A DNA stretch of 64,000 nucleotides, taken from contig JAVGVS010000018.1 in assembly GCA_032718565.1 (NCBI GenBank), positions 1 to 64,000 on the forward strand, written 5' to 3'. This document shows positions 20,421-34,200 of this stretch, piece by piece (position 1 is the stretch's first letter; every line of letters begins with the position of its first letter). The position numbers and the translations under genes are program-made. Under the pieces are notes generated by a model. It made no database searches. It worked only from the letters and a program-made list of their open reading frames with translations, and was not told the DNA's origin. This DNA is from Distichodus sexfasciatus. Lineage: Eukaryota > Chordata > Actinopteri > Characiformes > Distichodontidae.

Positions 20421-20817
20421 CATACCCTTAGCAAAAAGTAGTTTCTTCAAGTGTACTATGAGTATACTTATTATATACTAAAACTGAGGCAGTATACTGG
20501 AAGTTTACTTTTTATATACCATATTTGACATGCTTAAGAATAGTATAGTGAAGTATACTTGACTTATACTGATGAGTATAAAGAAAAGTCTGCTAAAGTC
20601 TAAAAGTATACTTTTGTAATCTTAAAATGACCTTATAAAGTATACTTAAAGTAACTTTTATAAACTTAAAAATGTTCCAATTTAGTCCGAAGAAGTGTTA
20701 AAATTAGTATACTCTCTAGTACACTAAAAGATACATGGTCCGTAGTATACTTGCTATACTTATACTCAAGCATACTTAATAAAATGAACAAATATACTAC
20801 TTTTTGCTAAGGGTATG
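20421..20817. mobile_element. MITE-like element with 22-bp perfect terminal inverted repeats
   Basis: Bases 20421-20442 are the exact reverse complement of 20796-20817 (core CCCTTAGCAAAAAGTAGT). The 397-base interior is AT-rich with many 'agtatact' motifs and no open frame. TA lies just outside the CCCTTAGC core on each side, compatible with a TA target duplication. It is a non-autonomous DNA element; the family is not identified. Confidence 0.8.
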
Positions 20818-21379
20818 ACCTCTAGATCCATAGGCAAGTATCCTACAACTGGTTCAACACAACCCCACTAAACATTTACATTGTTAAACTAAAGTCATCA
20901 CTTTAATTAAAATAACTCATCACATACCAATGCTATTATACAAAAGTGCCAAAGACTATTCTGAAGACTTTAAACACAGATTGGACAAAATTTCTCCAGA
21001 TAATCAATAATCAAGATCAGAAACTTAATTATTTGTAATATGCAGTTTACTGTCTATACAGATGTTATTGAGCCCCTGTTAATTTTGTTGTAACATGTTA
21101 TCAACTGGAACAAAGGCCCACAGACTGACTAATGAAGGTGCTCCATCAGACTCTTGGAATTCTTTAGAGCAAATGTCACACCATCTAGCAAGGTTACTGT
21201 TACTGGTGCAAGAAACAATGGCACAAGTGCAGACCTTGACTACCATATTTACTGCAAAACAGAAGAAGGCACAGAGCTCCTCAAAATACAAAGACAGGAC
21301 ACACTATACTACAGTTTGTATGATGGTGGATTGACAAGAAACAAAGGGAGAAACCTAACCTGATACAGAAAAAAGTACT

Positions 21380-21650
21380 AAGTAGTAGGGCTAATCAAAT
21401 GGAACAAACCAATCAGGAGAACTAAACACTCTCTGGATACACTGAAAAAACAGTGAACCAATAAGCAAGTCAGAACATAACCAAAACAGCTGACACAAAT
21501 AATGAGGGCTATCTAACCAATGGGGAACAGAGAGGAGCTGGAACAACAAAATGATTAACAGACAAGAGATAAAACAGAGCAAACTCATCAATGGTGACAT
21601 CGGGTGGCCGCCAAAAACAAAAGCCTGGGAGGATCCGTGACAGCAATAAA
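21380..21650 (+). repeat. Probable dispersed repeat
   Basis: This stretch ('gaaccaataagcaagtcag', 'gacatcgggtggccgcca', 'gggaggatccgtgacag') has the style of a dispersed teleost repeat. The segment at about 22640-22760 ('accaccagagggcaccttg') looks like part of a related element in the other orientation. Recognised by style only, without a search. Confidence 0.35.
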
Positions 21651-22082
21651 AAATACACCAGACTTGTGTTAAGTTTTTTAATTGCTCATTGTAGAGTGTT
21701 TCATTATTAATATTATGGTACATACAGATTTCTAATAAAAAAAATAAAGTATATACAGTACAAAACATATAAAGACAATATACATTGTTATAAATAAACA
21801 AGGCAGTTGCTGGAAAATATAACAGAACTAAAAACTTACTGAGTTGCATTTAAAGTACATAAAATCTTAACTTCTGTACAAAAAAAACTTACTCTTCCCT
21901 TAACTGCTGATGTGAGGTAAGATTTTTGTATTTTTCATTTTATTGTCATAAAAAATGACTAGCCAGAGAAAATCTGGGGTCAGACGGGGCAAAGCGGGAC
22001 TGAGGTGGCATCGCTGTGTCTGCAGAATAAGGGATCAGAGTCTCTATGAGCTGGCGAGGCTGGTGGATCTGTCCAGTCTCCC

Positions 22083-22255
22083 CTACCCGTTTCGACTTTG
22101 CCTGCTCTTGGCCATGGCATAGTTGTAACAGCTGGCACAGCAGAAGCTGGAAAAGTAGCGGTGGCCACACAGACGGGCACTGACAATCAGCTGACAGTTA
22201 GCCAGCTCAGGTTCATCCACACAGTCAGCCGACGGTCCTGGATGGACATCATTAT
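22083..22255 (-). CDS. papln: papln PLAC-domain terminal exon
   Basis: The last coding exon contains the PLAC pattern: Cys in 'SADCVDE', 'ANCQLIVSARLCGHRYF' and 'SFCCASCYNYA', ending AKSRQSRNG before TAG. This Cys-rich module closes papilins and several ADAMTS-like proteins. Confidence 0.92.
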
Positions 22256-25200
22256 CTGGAGGAAGAATGGAAATGGATTGGGGTGGGAAAAGTGTGCCAG
22301 TTATTGACTGTATTGTGCAGTAGGTGTGTGTGTTACTTACAGCTACATCCAAACCATATGTATAGTTATTGGTCATATTTCAATATCTGAGGCTTATAAG
22401 GGGGTCTTATTGATCATTTAAATGTTCAGAGACTGTCTGTAGTGAGCAACTTATTCAATTTGTGGGTTTGTGGTTATGTGCTTCATAGGGATGGAGCTTG
22501 TGCATATATGTTTTGGAACATGCCATCCATTTTCACGGACAGGTTTTTTGTTGTATTTATGACATGAAGTGTACAACCAGAGGCTGCATAATTGTGTTCC
22601 ATAATTTTGCTGGAATTCCATGACTTCGTCTTGTAATTCCTGGTTTGACCACCAGAGGGCACCTTGTCTCGTGTGCTGTGTCCTCCTTTATCTCCCTGTT
22701 CTGCCGTACTACACCTGGGTATATTTAAGTTTGTCTCTTTCCTTTGTTTCAGTCTTCTGTGTGTTGTTTTGAGGTGTGGAAGTTACCTTTCCACTTTGAT
22801 AATCACTTAATTATTTCATGTTTTTGATGCTGCAAAGATGCCATATTTTTAGTGAAGTATTGCCTGAATATAACATTGAACAATTTATTCATTATTTTCA
22901 TATTACTAGTGGCCTGTTCTAATCGCAACCATGAAAGTGGAAAAAATGGTTAATATAAACTGCATTGCTGGCATGTACTGTGATATTTAGATATTTATTA
23001 GCTTTTAGAGTGGGTAGTGAGTGTGAACATGAAAAGCTTTACCTTTAGTCACCCGAATTTCAGCGGTGGCACTGACAGAGTATGTACCAGCATAGGCATT
23101 ACAGGTATATGAGCCCTCATCAGCAGGCTGAACGTTATGTAGAATGAGAGTCCCATCTGCTGACACCTGCACTCGATGTCCATCCGCCCTCACTAGAACA
23201 CCATTCCTAACCAGCACATTAAATATCATTAGAATGTTAGAGATAATTAATACACTCCTGGACATAAAGCAGTACAATTTCACTTAAAAATATCGACCTA
23301 GACCAGCCCACGTTGACATTTTCCCCAGACACCACACAGGGGAGCTGTGCTGTGCTGCCTTGAGACACCTGCACGTTGTTGGGGGCCGTAGTGATTCTTA
23401 CATCACCTGGAGGCAAATGGTAAAGACACAGTCATGTCATTCAGACATAAGGTGTGTATACTGCAGGCAAAATTTACCAACTGAATAATATCAAACCTGA
23501 AACTTTTAGTTGAATTTGAAGATGCTCCTGCTGTTGACTGTTAGCGGCAGTGCAGGTATATAAACCTGAATCACCAGATGTGAGGCTGTTAATCACCAGC
23601 GTGCCATCAGACTGATGAGAGTGCCTGGGCAAACAGAAGAGAAAATGCAAACAATAAAAACTGATAAAATCATACAAGGAAGACACAAATGTATGTTTCA
23701 TATATTCTCTATATATACTAAACCTGGTTTGTATATATTTTATGGAAGACTTTTCTAAGTCAAAACATGAACTAGAATTTAATATATCAATATATTTTTT
23801 TTATTTCTATTACAACTAAACAATGGCAGCAGAAGCAAATATGTTATAACCTTTTACTGTATTCTAGTGAAGTAGTTTAGGAAGGAGACATTTTGTAAAT
23901 GTGGGTCTTGTTCTTATCAAAATAATTGAAGTGTAAATTAAAACAATGCTGGGTGGAAACTAACTAAAAAATAAATGGTAAGAAATGATGAAATTTTACT
24001 CCAAAAACACTGCAAAAGGCAACTGTTTTTTCACTATGTAAAGAAGAGACACACAACCACAGACAACCACACAAACAAACATAGGCACACCTAGGAGTGT
24101 TGAGTGTGACTCCATTTTTGGTCCACTGAGTGTTGACAGATGAAGCAGCTGTAGAGGGTAGAACTGTACAGCGTAATCTGGCCACCTGACCCACTCGTGC
24201 CTCCATCACTGTAGGGCCGGACCGATCTATACTGAACCTGATAAAACACAAAGAGCAACTGCACACTGAATACGAGGGATTTACAGCACAGTGGTGCACG
24301 CCTCACCGTGTTTTAGTCCATATTAAACAACATGCCTGTGATGGTCAGTACCTGGGAAGGTGGTTATGTGGAAGATGTGGGATTATGAGCGGTGAGTCTG
24401 CTGTGTCTGTTTCTCTTGCACCATCCCAATGTAGTGACGGCTTCTGAGCGCCAAGTGGAGACTCTGTGTAACAATAAACATCACGAATGAATTTTTCTGT
24501 GTGTATCCATATTCCATATGCTTTTCGTACATTTTAAATTCTGGAATGGTCATATTTCAAATATACACAACATAGAGAGAAATACCAAGACGTGAGCATA
24601 TGTGATTAGTGAAAACACAGAAAAGTAGATGAGATACTGCAATGTGAGTGAATTATGGGTGGAATAATGGTTTATAACCGCAACAACTAAACTTCAAGAT
24701 AATATTTCTCAAATAAATGAAGTCGCCAACACCTATGATGTTCAACGCAAAGTAAGGCTCTCCTGTTCTAGGATTTCTCAAATTGACAGACTAATCACGA
24801 GCCAGAAATTCAAACAAGCATCACCTTTCCCATTCTTCAAAGCTGGCTGTCAGTCCATACTCACGTAGCACTGTTTTATCTGTGATTGTTGATCCAACTG
24901 ATAGTAATAAGAATGAACATTAGAGGAGCAGTAGCGAATGGGATTCACCTGAGACAGACAGGTAGATGTAGCGGTGATCCCGCTCATGATCCCTTGTGGC
25001 TATACACAGCAGCCAGCCTGAGTCCTCCACCCTTACTGGACCCGCCAACAAAGAGCCGTTAGGCTGCTGTCTATGCCTGCAGAGCAAAAAAGGCACTGAG
25101 AGGAATATTTGTGCAAATAAACTGTAAATAAAATAATAATAAAATATTATATGCAGCACTAAAGAAGTTTAAACTTGGGCTGGAAATGTTAACATGTTGA

Positions 25201-28200
25201 GGCAATCAGTGAAACTACAGTGGTGATAAACTTTTCACCGAAGCACGAGCAGCATGTACAGCACAACCTAACAATTCTCTGCTAATTACATTATGGAGAT
25301 TACATGGGCAATGGAAAGTTAAAAACAAAACGGTTTATTTTTACCATTACTTAACATCCACTTATTTATTCCGGTAAAAAAAAACATTAATTTGTTTTAT
25401 CTACGTATTAAAACTTGCATCAATACAATGAATAGCTGTGATTAACACAATAAATATTTTAAATCTATTCCTAGCGCAAAAGTACAAAAGTAAAATGATC
25501 AGTTTACTACATAGACTAGAGAGGACTAAGAAGTCTTCTCACCTGGAGGGGTCCAGAGGGATGCCGTCTTTTCTCCACTCCACCGTCACAGTGGAAGAGG
25601 GGGGTGGACTCACCCTGCAGGGCAGCACCACCAACTGGCCCTCCACCCCCTCCACCGAAGAGGGGTCCGACTTGTCTATACTCACACCTGTGGCATGCGT
25701 CCAACTGAAGCAGAATTTAAAGTCATGCAGGAGAGGAAGAAAACCAGGAAGACCAAGGGAGGAAAAATGGAACAACGAAAGAAAGCAAATAGAGAGAAAA
25801 GTAAAGAAAGTCACTTTATGCTCTACTATTGCATCAAAGTAAGCATAAAGCTCGGCCTTTACCTGGCTACAGAGGGACAGAAAGCACCATGGCTGTGTTT
25901 TCTGTTTCAGTCTAAAGAACATACAAACCTTTAGACTGCACACAGAGGAAAAAGCCTTCGGCCTTTAAAGGTGGCCTACGTTTCATGTCATGCACCACAT
26001 TCTGAACACTCCTCCAGGATCAAAAATACAAATATACTGCCACAGAGTGTACGCCCAGGCAATGTAGGTTTGCCCTGTGGTTTAGAAGTGCAACCAACAC
26101 CAAAGCTGGACTTGTTTACTGTTGAAAGTGGACAGTTTTACGATGCCACAACGGCCACATTACTACCAGAGTTGCAATTTGATGCACTTAACCAACACAA
26201 TTTCATTTAGGGATGTGTACAGGAGGAAAACCACATCAACAACCAACTCAGCGAGTTACTGCATACTCACACTTCACACCAAAAGTGTTATATAACAGGG
26301 GATTGTTAAAGACAATGAGATTTAGAACATTTAACATCTTTTTTTAAAGATATAATCAAATTTACAACTGCTAAATCTACAAATTAGCATAAGCAATAGG
26401 AGTGGGACAATGATTTAAGTTTTAGATGACTTTTGAGACACAATGGCTATCATGGGTTAATTTTTGTTCTTGTTTAAGGTGTGTGTGTGTGTGTATTGTC
26501 CCACACCTAGGTCACAAAGGGCTGGGGAGAGACAAAACAGACAAAGCAACACTACTGAGACATCACAGCGGGTTCCTTTATTAGTCACACTGATTGACAT
26601 CAGGCATGACAAGGACACAAAGACACGGTGCTCACATGATGTAGAGAGAAATAAGAGGAAGGTTGGTGGGGGTTCAGTTTGAAAAAACTAGACTACCAGG
26701 CTAAGATACTAAACACAAACCTACAAGCAACAGTGAAGGAGGACGGCAACAGTCTATGGCAGGAGAAATGGACCAGTCCCAAACGGCAGCAGTGTCCGAT
26801 ATAGGCACAGCGAGCAAAATCTTCTGGGGAAAAGAGTGTGGGTGCGTGGGTGTGTGTGTGTCTGTGTGCACACAGCCAGAAGGAAAGAATGTGTAGGGTG
26901 TGTTGGGGCATGAAGCTGGGCAAAGGGCTGATCATATGCAATAAGACATGTATAAACTTAGGCAAGCGTGTATAATATTACTGAACACGAGTGCATGTAT
27001 AATAACCTGGTAGCAAAGCTGTCAACGTCACTATTTGAGGTGCGTAACTCAGCTTTAAAGCCTAACGTATGATAAACAAATAAGCCATGCAATTTATAAT
27101 AATTAAGATAAATTAAGGTAAACGGATTTCAAAACACATTAATTGCATGTCAGACACTGGAGACAAACCAGGTTCGCCAGAGTGAGTGTAGCACTGCGCA
27201 AGAAAGGAAAATGGTGTGTGTCCATTCATCTATGTGTGTGTGGTTTCTTGTGTTTATGTGTGTGCAGCCTCGCACAAGGTCAGGATCCTCAGATGGCAGC
27301 AGAGTGCAGCAGGAAGAGCGGGGTTTTCGGGACAGGAGGAGGGGTCCTGGGCGGAGCTCGAGCTCTTACCTGGCACCAAGTCTGCTGTGCTCCACAGCTC
27401 TGATGGCTGGTCTCCGTCCTCGTAGCTGGACTCTGGCGCGGTGTGCATGTTGGGCTGCACTCGCTCCCAGAAGCAATCTACGTGAGGTGGGATCTTGGTC
27501 ACTGTACACCGTGGAGAAGGGCTCAGTGCCCTGACACGTATACTGGCATTCCTCCATGGTGGCAAAGTTGTTGCTGTTCCCGTGGCAACCACCATACCAG
27601 AAGTGCAGACAGCGGGATGTGGCTGAGTCGTAGTAGTAGCGAGCAGTCCACTGGTCACACAAGCCAGGCGTGTGGGGCAACTGGCAGGACATGCGCTGGA
27701 CTGACAGAAGAAACCACACATTTAAAACACTTACTGCTGCTTATAACATTGTTTAATCACTTAAACCTGATCCGTTGATGACCTGCTGCTTACGAGCCCC
27801 TTAAGGCACCTTGTTCTTAAGCCTAACTTAATTAAACAAACATACATTATAGGTTAGCATTTCTCAACTCTATCCTCAGGATCTAAAGATCCATATTTTG
27901 GCACTGTCTCAACTTCCAGCACATTTATACTATTTATTCAACATTCCCGATTGCTTGGCTTGGGTGCGATTTAAGATCTGACAAAATAAAAATATGCATG
28001 TGCTGGTGGATAACAAAGACAGAGTTGGGAAACGTGGTTATAGCTGAACGTTTTGGTGTAAAATTCCACTGTGTTATAAAAAAGGAAAGTGTTAAAAAAT
28101 GCTACTTCATCTCTATGATTTTCTAGCTTACTGTTGGTAGGGGGGTTGGGGCAGCCTTCTCCATTTGCACCCCTGGCCGAAGTCACTCCATCATAGCAGC

Positions 28201-31200
28201 AGCCATACCTAGATCTGCGGCAGTCTACAGGTGCAGGCTGGATGTGGGTAGAGAAAGTAACATAAAGTACATGGTTTCTCATATTAACAACCCAAAAAAC
28301 AGACGATAGATACTCACAGTTGCGGCGAAAGGAAGATATTCTGGGCATCCCTCTCTACTGGGACCGTGGGCTATACGGACTCCGTCTTGACAACACCCAT
28401 ACCTTAGAACAGGTGAATAGAGTCACATTAGAATAGGCATGTGTGCGTTACAAGTTTATTTTTAAGTTGCATCTTCAAGTGTATGAAATGTTAGATAATA
28501 GACACAAAATTAAACTTCATATATAATCAAACATGTTCCTGTACCTTGTGTGGGTACAGAGGGTCCTCTGGCGGCAGCCTTGGCCTTGTGGCCCACTAGC
28601 TGGGGTCCTGCCATCGGGACAGCAGCCATATGGAGTCTGAGTGCAATGCGGAGCCACATCTGTGCTGGTATCAGGGGAAACTGCATTCAGCTGGTGCGCT
28701 ATGTGTGGTTTTGTGTGTGTAAAAGAAAAATTAAGAATTAAGAACACTGAGATTGCAGCATTGTTGCAATTTAAGAATGCTTCAGACCATAAATGTGTAC
28801 ATGTTCAGAATTTACATTAAGTTTTCAAACTGTAGACAGCTCCACATCCTCCTTCCATACTCTAATAGAAAACAACTATTAATATAACATTATGCTAGCC
28901 TTTGTTATCTTGACCCCAAAGGGTTTACAGAAATAAATGATTCAAAGCAAAAGTGAAACAAGACAGATGCAGGCAAATATTAGAGACTTACAGAGCAAAC
29001 AGAAATGAAAGATGAAAGAGTAAGGGAAACTGGCAAAGATAGTCATTATGAAAATAGACCGAGCCTGAATGTGAAAATCCCAAGGTATAAAAAACTTAAG
29101 TTACATCCCTGAAATTCTGAAACACAAACACAGACACATACAGACAGTGGCCACTGAGGTTGTGCAGCAGGGGTTACGCTCCCTGAGGCCACACAGCAAG
29201 GTCAGCACACACTTCCACACTTGAGTGCTTTGCAAATATTTTAATCAGTCAGACAATCCCCCCCCTCCCCAGAAAACATGCCAATCAGGTTGAGATAATT
29301 AGAGCAGGGACAGAGGGATGGTGGAGGGGTGCCATGCTGGGAAATGAACAGGAGATGTAGGGGACACAACTAAAACAGAATCACGGAGGGGAAGATAAGG
29401 GTGAGGAAGCAGTGAAATCTCGTAACAGGACTGCTGGAAGAGGGTAATACCTGGGGCTGGTTCCTCTGGAGTGTAAGGATGGAATCCCTGAATGGTGTTA
29501 TCATAACCTCTGGGGTCTTGCATACTGGGCACGACTGAAATATAAATAACACTGAACATAATTCCTATACTCCCAATTTAACTAGCACCATGAAATTACT
29601 ATGAAATTTAATTTCTAATTTTGCATTGCAAAATCTCACTGCATCAAAGCAAATGTATGTGGTGTAAGGCAAGTCATTACTGTGTGTGTGTGTGTTTTGG
29701 GCAGGCATGTACCCTGAGGGCTGTAGCAGGATTGGGTGTTGCAGCTCTCCACAGTAGGGGGTTTGGGTTGGGTGTTGCAGTGTTCCGCCCCATAAAGGTT
29801 CCTCTGTGTGTCTGAACAGATAACTTGTCTCTCCCTAAGCCCCGAGCTACAGCTTTTTGAGCACTGAAGAAGAGACAGATAGCAAGACATAAAAACAAGT
29901 TGGTAAGTATAGAGAATAATCTATACTATGCTAAGGAGGGCTCTTAACTCACCAGGCCCCAGTCACCAACATGCCAACCCACATGGGTCCTACAGGCAGG
30001 CATCTCACAGATCTGAGCATTCGGGGGCTTGGGGATCGTCCCACACATGTAGTCATCCAGACGGTTTCCTTCCAAACCCACACACACCACGTCTCTTGTC
30101 TGCTCCCCAGAGCCACAGGTTACAGAGCACTGCAACACAAAACCCCAAGCACAAACATCCACAGGAGATCAAAGCAAATATGATTAAATACAGGAGTGTA
30201 TAAAAGTTTACAAGGTCTTACATACAGTGGCAGCAACACATGACTCTTACATTTCTCTCAGCCTTGTGCTTTCAGAATGGAAATAAAAAATGGCATGACC
30301 ATTTGACATGACTTCTTAGGCCTAAAACCAGCCGTGTTTTTTGTACAACTCTCTGAATGCTATGGCATACTGAGAGGACAGGCCGCACAGTACCAAACAT
30401 TCACTCATCATATTACTGGTCTAGTTTTTCAAGTCTATGACAAATAAACTGGCCTTCACTAGTTGCTTCTAAACTCTGAGAGGTGAACTCAGAGTGAATC
30501 CTGATTTGGTGCATACGTTTGCAATAATAATAATAGACTGGAAAAAACACAGACATGTATCAATGATTATTTTTCAACACACTGAATGAAAGGAAATCAC
30601 TAGCTGGCAATGTTGATACGCCAGTCAGGAAGTCTCAAAACTTCAGTATCAGTAGCTCCAGAACAAAGACGTTATCATTATAGTGGCCGATTTGCAGAAA
30701 TGCAGCGGAAACAGAAAATCCATCACTACATATCATCTGCTCTCTTAGGGTAAAAGTGCTGTTGTAGGATTTTTAGACACAGGATGTTTGCTGTTTTTGG
30801 ATTTTATCTGGTTTGCTGAATTTCGAGCCCTCATAAAAAGACCAGCATAATTCACAATTCTTAGTTATTACTGGTTTGCACATGAACGGGTGTCAAAGTG
30901 TTAACACTTAAACCAGTTTATGAAAGTTTGCCATGACGGTTTCGTGCCAAAACCAGAAGTGGGTGTTTACTGTCCAGTATGAACTGAACATCAGTTAAAT
31001 CCAGCTTATTGGCTGGCTGTTTTTTATCCATGCATGGCGTAACAACATAACAGAAACAGAAGTTGATAAATAATTAATATGAAGCAGAGGGTTAAACTAT
31101 GCTGTATAAGAGAAGCTCTCACCTGGCTCCACTGAGACACACTGTACTTGGAGCACTGCTGCATATTACAGTTCTGCTGGCTTAATGGTTTGGGAGTGTA

Positions 31201-34200
31201 GGCCTCACACAGGGAGTCCTCCACCACCCTCATGCCAGAAGCATCATGAGAGACACATTCCACCCGCCGTACCTGAGAGCCTCCGCCACATGTGACTGAA
31301 CACTGGTTCCACTCGCCGACTTTCCAGCTACCACACATACGCAAACACACACATACAGCAAAAGAAGAGTAAGCACCAGGAAGAAAGGTGCAGTTACCGT
31401 GCATGCAGGCACCGTAGATCTACCCCATAGCAGAACCACGCACAATGCAATTACGTCATTTACAGTACCTGGTTAATCACCACAAATGCTTCCAAGTACA
31501 CATCTTTGTTGGCACAAAAACACACCCAGGACAAAGCAGCATTAAAAAGTTGAATTCTATTCTAAAAGCAAACCTTTCCATGTCAGAACACTAAGAAGCC
31601 TTTAGGGCAAGAGACAAAAGAGAAATTCAAAAGCAAAGAAAACAACAATGTGACTCACTAAAAGGCAATAAAAGAGTTTCAGATTGCTGAGTAAAACCGA
31701 AAGCGGTGCTGATTCCAGTGTGTGTCACTGTGATGGGTCAGCAGCACACACTGACTAGACACAATGAGACGTCAGACATGACATACCAAAAACAAGTTAG
31801 CACTCAGTGCCCAGATCGTATTTTAACCCACAGAAATCTCTGTCCCTAAAGAGAATCTCTAAAAATACAGCTTGGTCTGCCAGGCTGGTTTTAGTTGGTT
31901 ACATATAACATAAAGATTTCTTTAATTATCACTAAATTTGTTTAGCAGGTACCAAAACCAGCTTGGCAAACAGATGCTGAACCCATGACATGTATCAAAT
32001 CAGCAACAGCCAGCAAATGATCAAGTTTCAAAACTATGTTGGTCTGTTCTGTTGTTTAAGCAAGGAACATCCACAGACAAAAGTAGCCCAAGTAGTTTAT
32101 CTACAGCATGCAGACAGCAGCCCAGCTAAGAGCTCCAACAACTGACATCATGGGTCGTGTGCAGGGCAGGGATCTACCATGTAACAAGGGGGATTGGTTA
32201 AGCGTCTATTGAGGAAAAACAGGACTCCCATGCCTCCTTGTTCAAGGAGATATACTGCAGCGAGTGGGAGTAGGAGATGAAAGAAGCTCTGAGCTGGACA
32301 GTTGCCCCCCGCCTTAGTTCAGCTCCACATGTGGAAGAACAGGCGTTAGCAACACTCATCTTTTAGACACGGAACACGTCAACACATGCTGAACTCAAAC
32401 ACTTATCACTGGTGCAAGTGAGTGACCCCATAGTAAACTTCCTATTCCCAGAAACAGTGAGAGGCCAGGAAGAATAAACATATAAATTATGTATTACATG
32501 GCCTTAAATTTAGTTGCGTATTTTAGGAAACTAGGTTTTAGACCATAAACATCAGTTAGTGTTTGAGGTCATATACTGCCACCCTCAGGTCCCTCAGGCC
32601 GGGTTACCTGTACACCTGAATATACACACGCGTAGTCTCCCTCGGTCTCCACATTTGCGGCTGGTAAACATACGCCATCCTTACAGAACAGGAGTGACAG
32701 ACCAAGAGCTTTCAGACCTGGTGGTACTCCACTACTTACAAAGACCAGGTCAACACAAATTAGCAAAGTTCACTTGGCAATACATAGATCAAATATAGAT
32801 GTAAGCAGTGTAAGCAAATCGCATTTGACACTGACTTGAGAGCAAATATCCATTGCAATTTAGTCCTGGAGTATAAACTATGCCTGAAAATGTGTCAAGG
32901 TGTTTGTTATCCTACCTGCGTGTTAGGGGGCATTGCTGCTCATTACATGTGCGGTTATTGAGTGGCCGTGGCAAGGAGGCGCACAAATAGTCAGGATAGG
33001 CCTCATTATCGATAGTGCAGAAAACCAGACGAGACTGATAACCTGAATAGATATAAAATGAGGAAAACTTGGTTACAGACATCAACAAAACAACACCATA
33101 GGTCCACTTTTCGTGAATAAAAAGAGATGACATTGACAGGACAGCAAGACAGAAGTAGCATGCAAAGATGTTCAAACATCGTAGTGATGCACTGCTGTGT
33201 ATTGTGTTGTAGTCTGAAGGTTTGACACTGACCAGATCCACATTCCTTGCTGCAGGAAGACCAGGAGCCGTAGCTCCAGTAGTAGCCCTCCCTAGAGCGG
33301 CCGTTGGGAAGGTAATACTCATACTCAACTCCATGGTTGGGCTCCTGACTAATCAGCTGAATATAAATATGATTTTTTAGGGAACAATTCCTCTCAAAAC
33401 ATTAACATGGACAGTAATGAATGAGGGTAATCAGCTACTCATGTTAATGGGTATTTCATCTTTAGACGTATAAGAAGTTTTCCAAGTACATTTACATTTA
33501 CCGAGCACAACACCTAGGACAGACAAACTGTTATATTACATGTTCTAATTCAGAGGTTCAGAGGTGCAAATTAACAGAATTGTTATGTTATCGCCCTTCA
33601 CAGTTTAGTGTTTCCATCTCTTAGCACAACATAAACTATGATGTGACTGTTGATGTGTTGACCTCAAATTACTAATCTGGACAGCACTGTGGTTTCTGGA
33701 GCCGTGCAGCTCATGTTACAGTCTCCATGGAGTTTACTCACATAGAAAGAGAAGATCTTACCTCAATCACCAGGGGTTCTGTGGTCGGTCCACGTCCAAT
33801 GATGGTTTCAGGTGTTACCTCTCCTTCTGTTCCCCTCTGGTAGTACAGCATGGTGCCAGCAATTGGGGTGGCTCGGGAGAATTCAATCACCCAATGTCCA
33901 TTGAGGTAGTACTCACCACGAAGGTTCTTGATTGCTGTAAGAGTTTACATGTCATCTCTTCAGTGCTGAATTAAATCTCAATTTGTTGGGCCTAATTAAA
34001 CAGTAGGGTTCTTGATTTGTGATATGTACACTCAAATAATATTAACAGAGATGTAGCCGATCCGATAATGTGGATCGGTATCAGTCCGATAACGGGCTCA
34101 AACAGCTGGATTGGGTATCGGTGGCACTGGGCTGTTCTATGGAGCCGATCTGTTAATGCGTGTACACTCTATTCGTTATGCATGAGAAGTGGCACTGCGG

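Larger units (their letters stand above)
19660..22082. other. Intergenic, repeat-rich; papln 3' flank
   Basis: Between the last intact inverted V and papln. It holds a SINE (20217-20412), an inverted-repeat element (20421-20817) and repeat-like DNA near 21.4-21.65 kb. The papln 3'UTR runs left from 22082, with a minus-strand AATAAA near 21940. No intact gene was recognised. Confidence 0.6.

Noticed and set aside
21154..21363. Plus-strand frame with 'KVTVTGARNNGTSADLDYHI'
   Set aside because: Short, no recognisable domain, no clear splice sites or RSS; I could not support it as a V relic or a gene.
26693..26965. Minus-strand Cys-rich frame in the papln Kunitz-Ig intron as a second Kunitz domain
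   Set aside because: Cys spacing does not fit a Kunitz domain, and the neighbouring exons already agree in phase.
32569..32766. Minus-strand frame with 'CKDGVCLPAANVETEGDYAC' and a GTAACC donor inside papln
   Set aside because: The flanking papln exons (32916 and 31327) already join in phase, and the frame matches no papilin domain.
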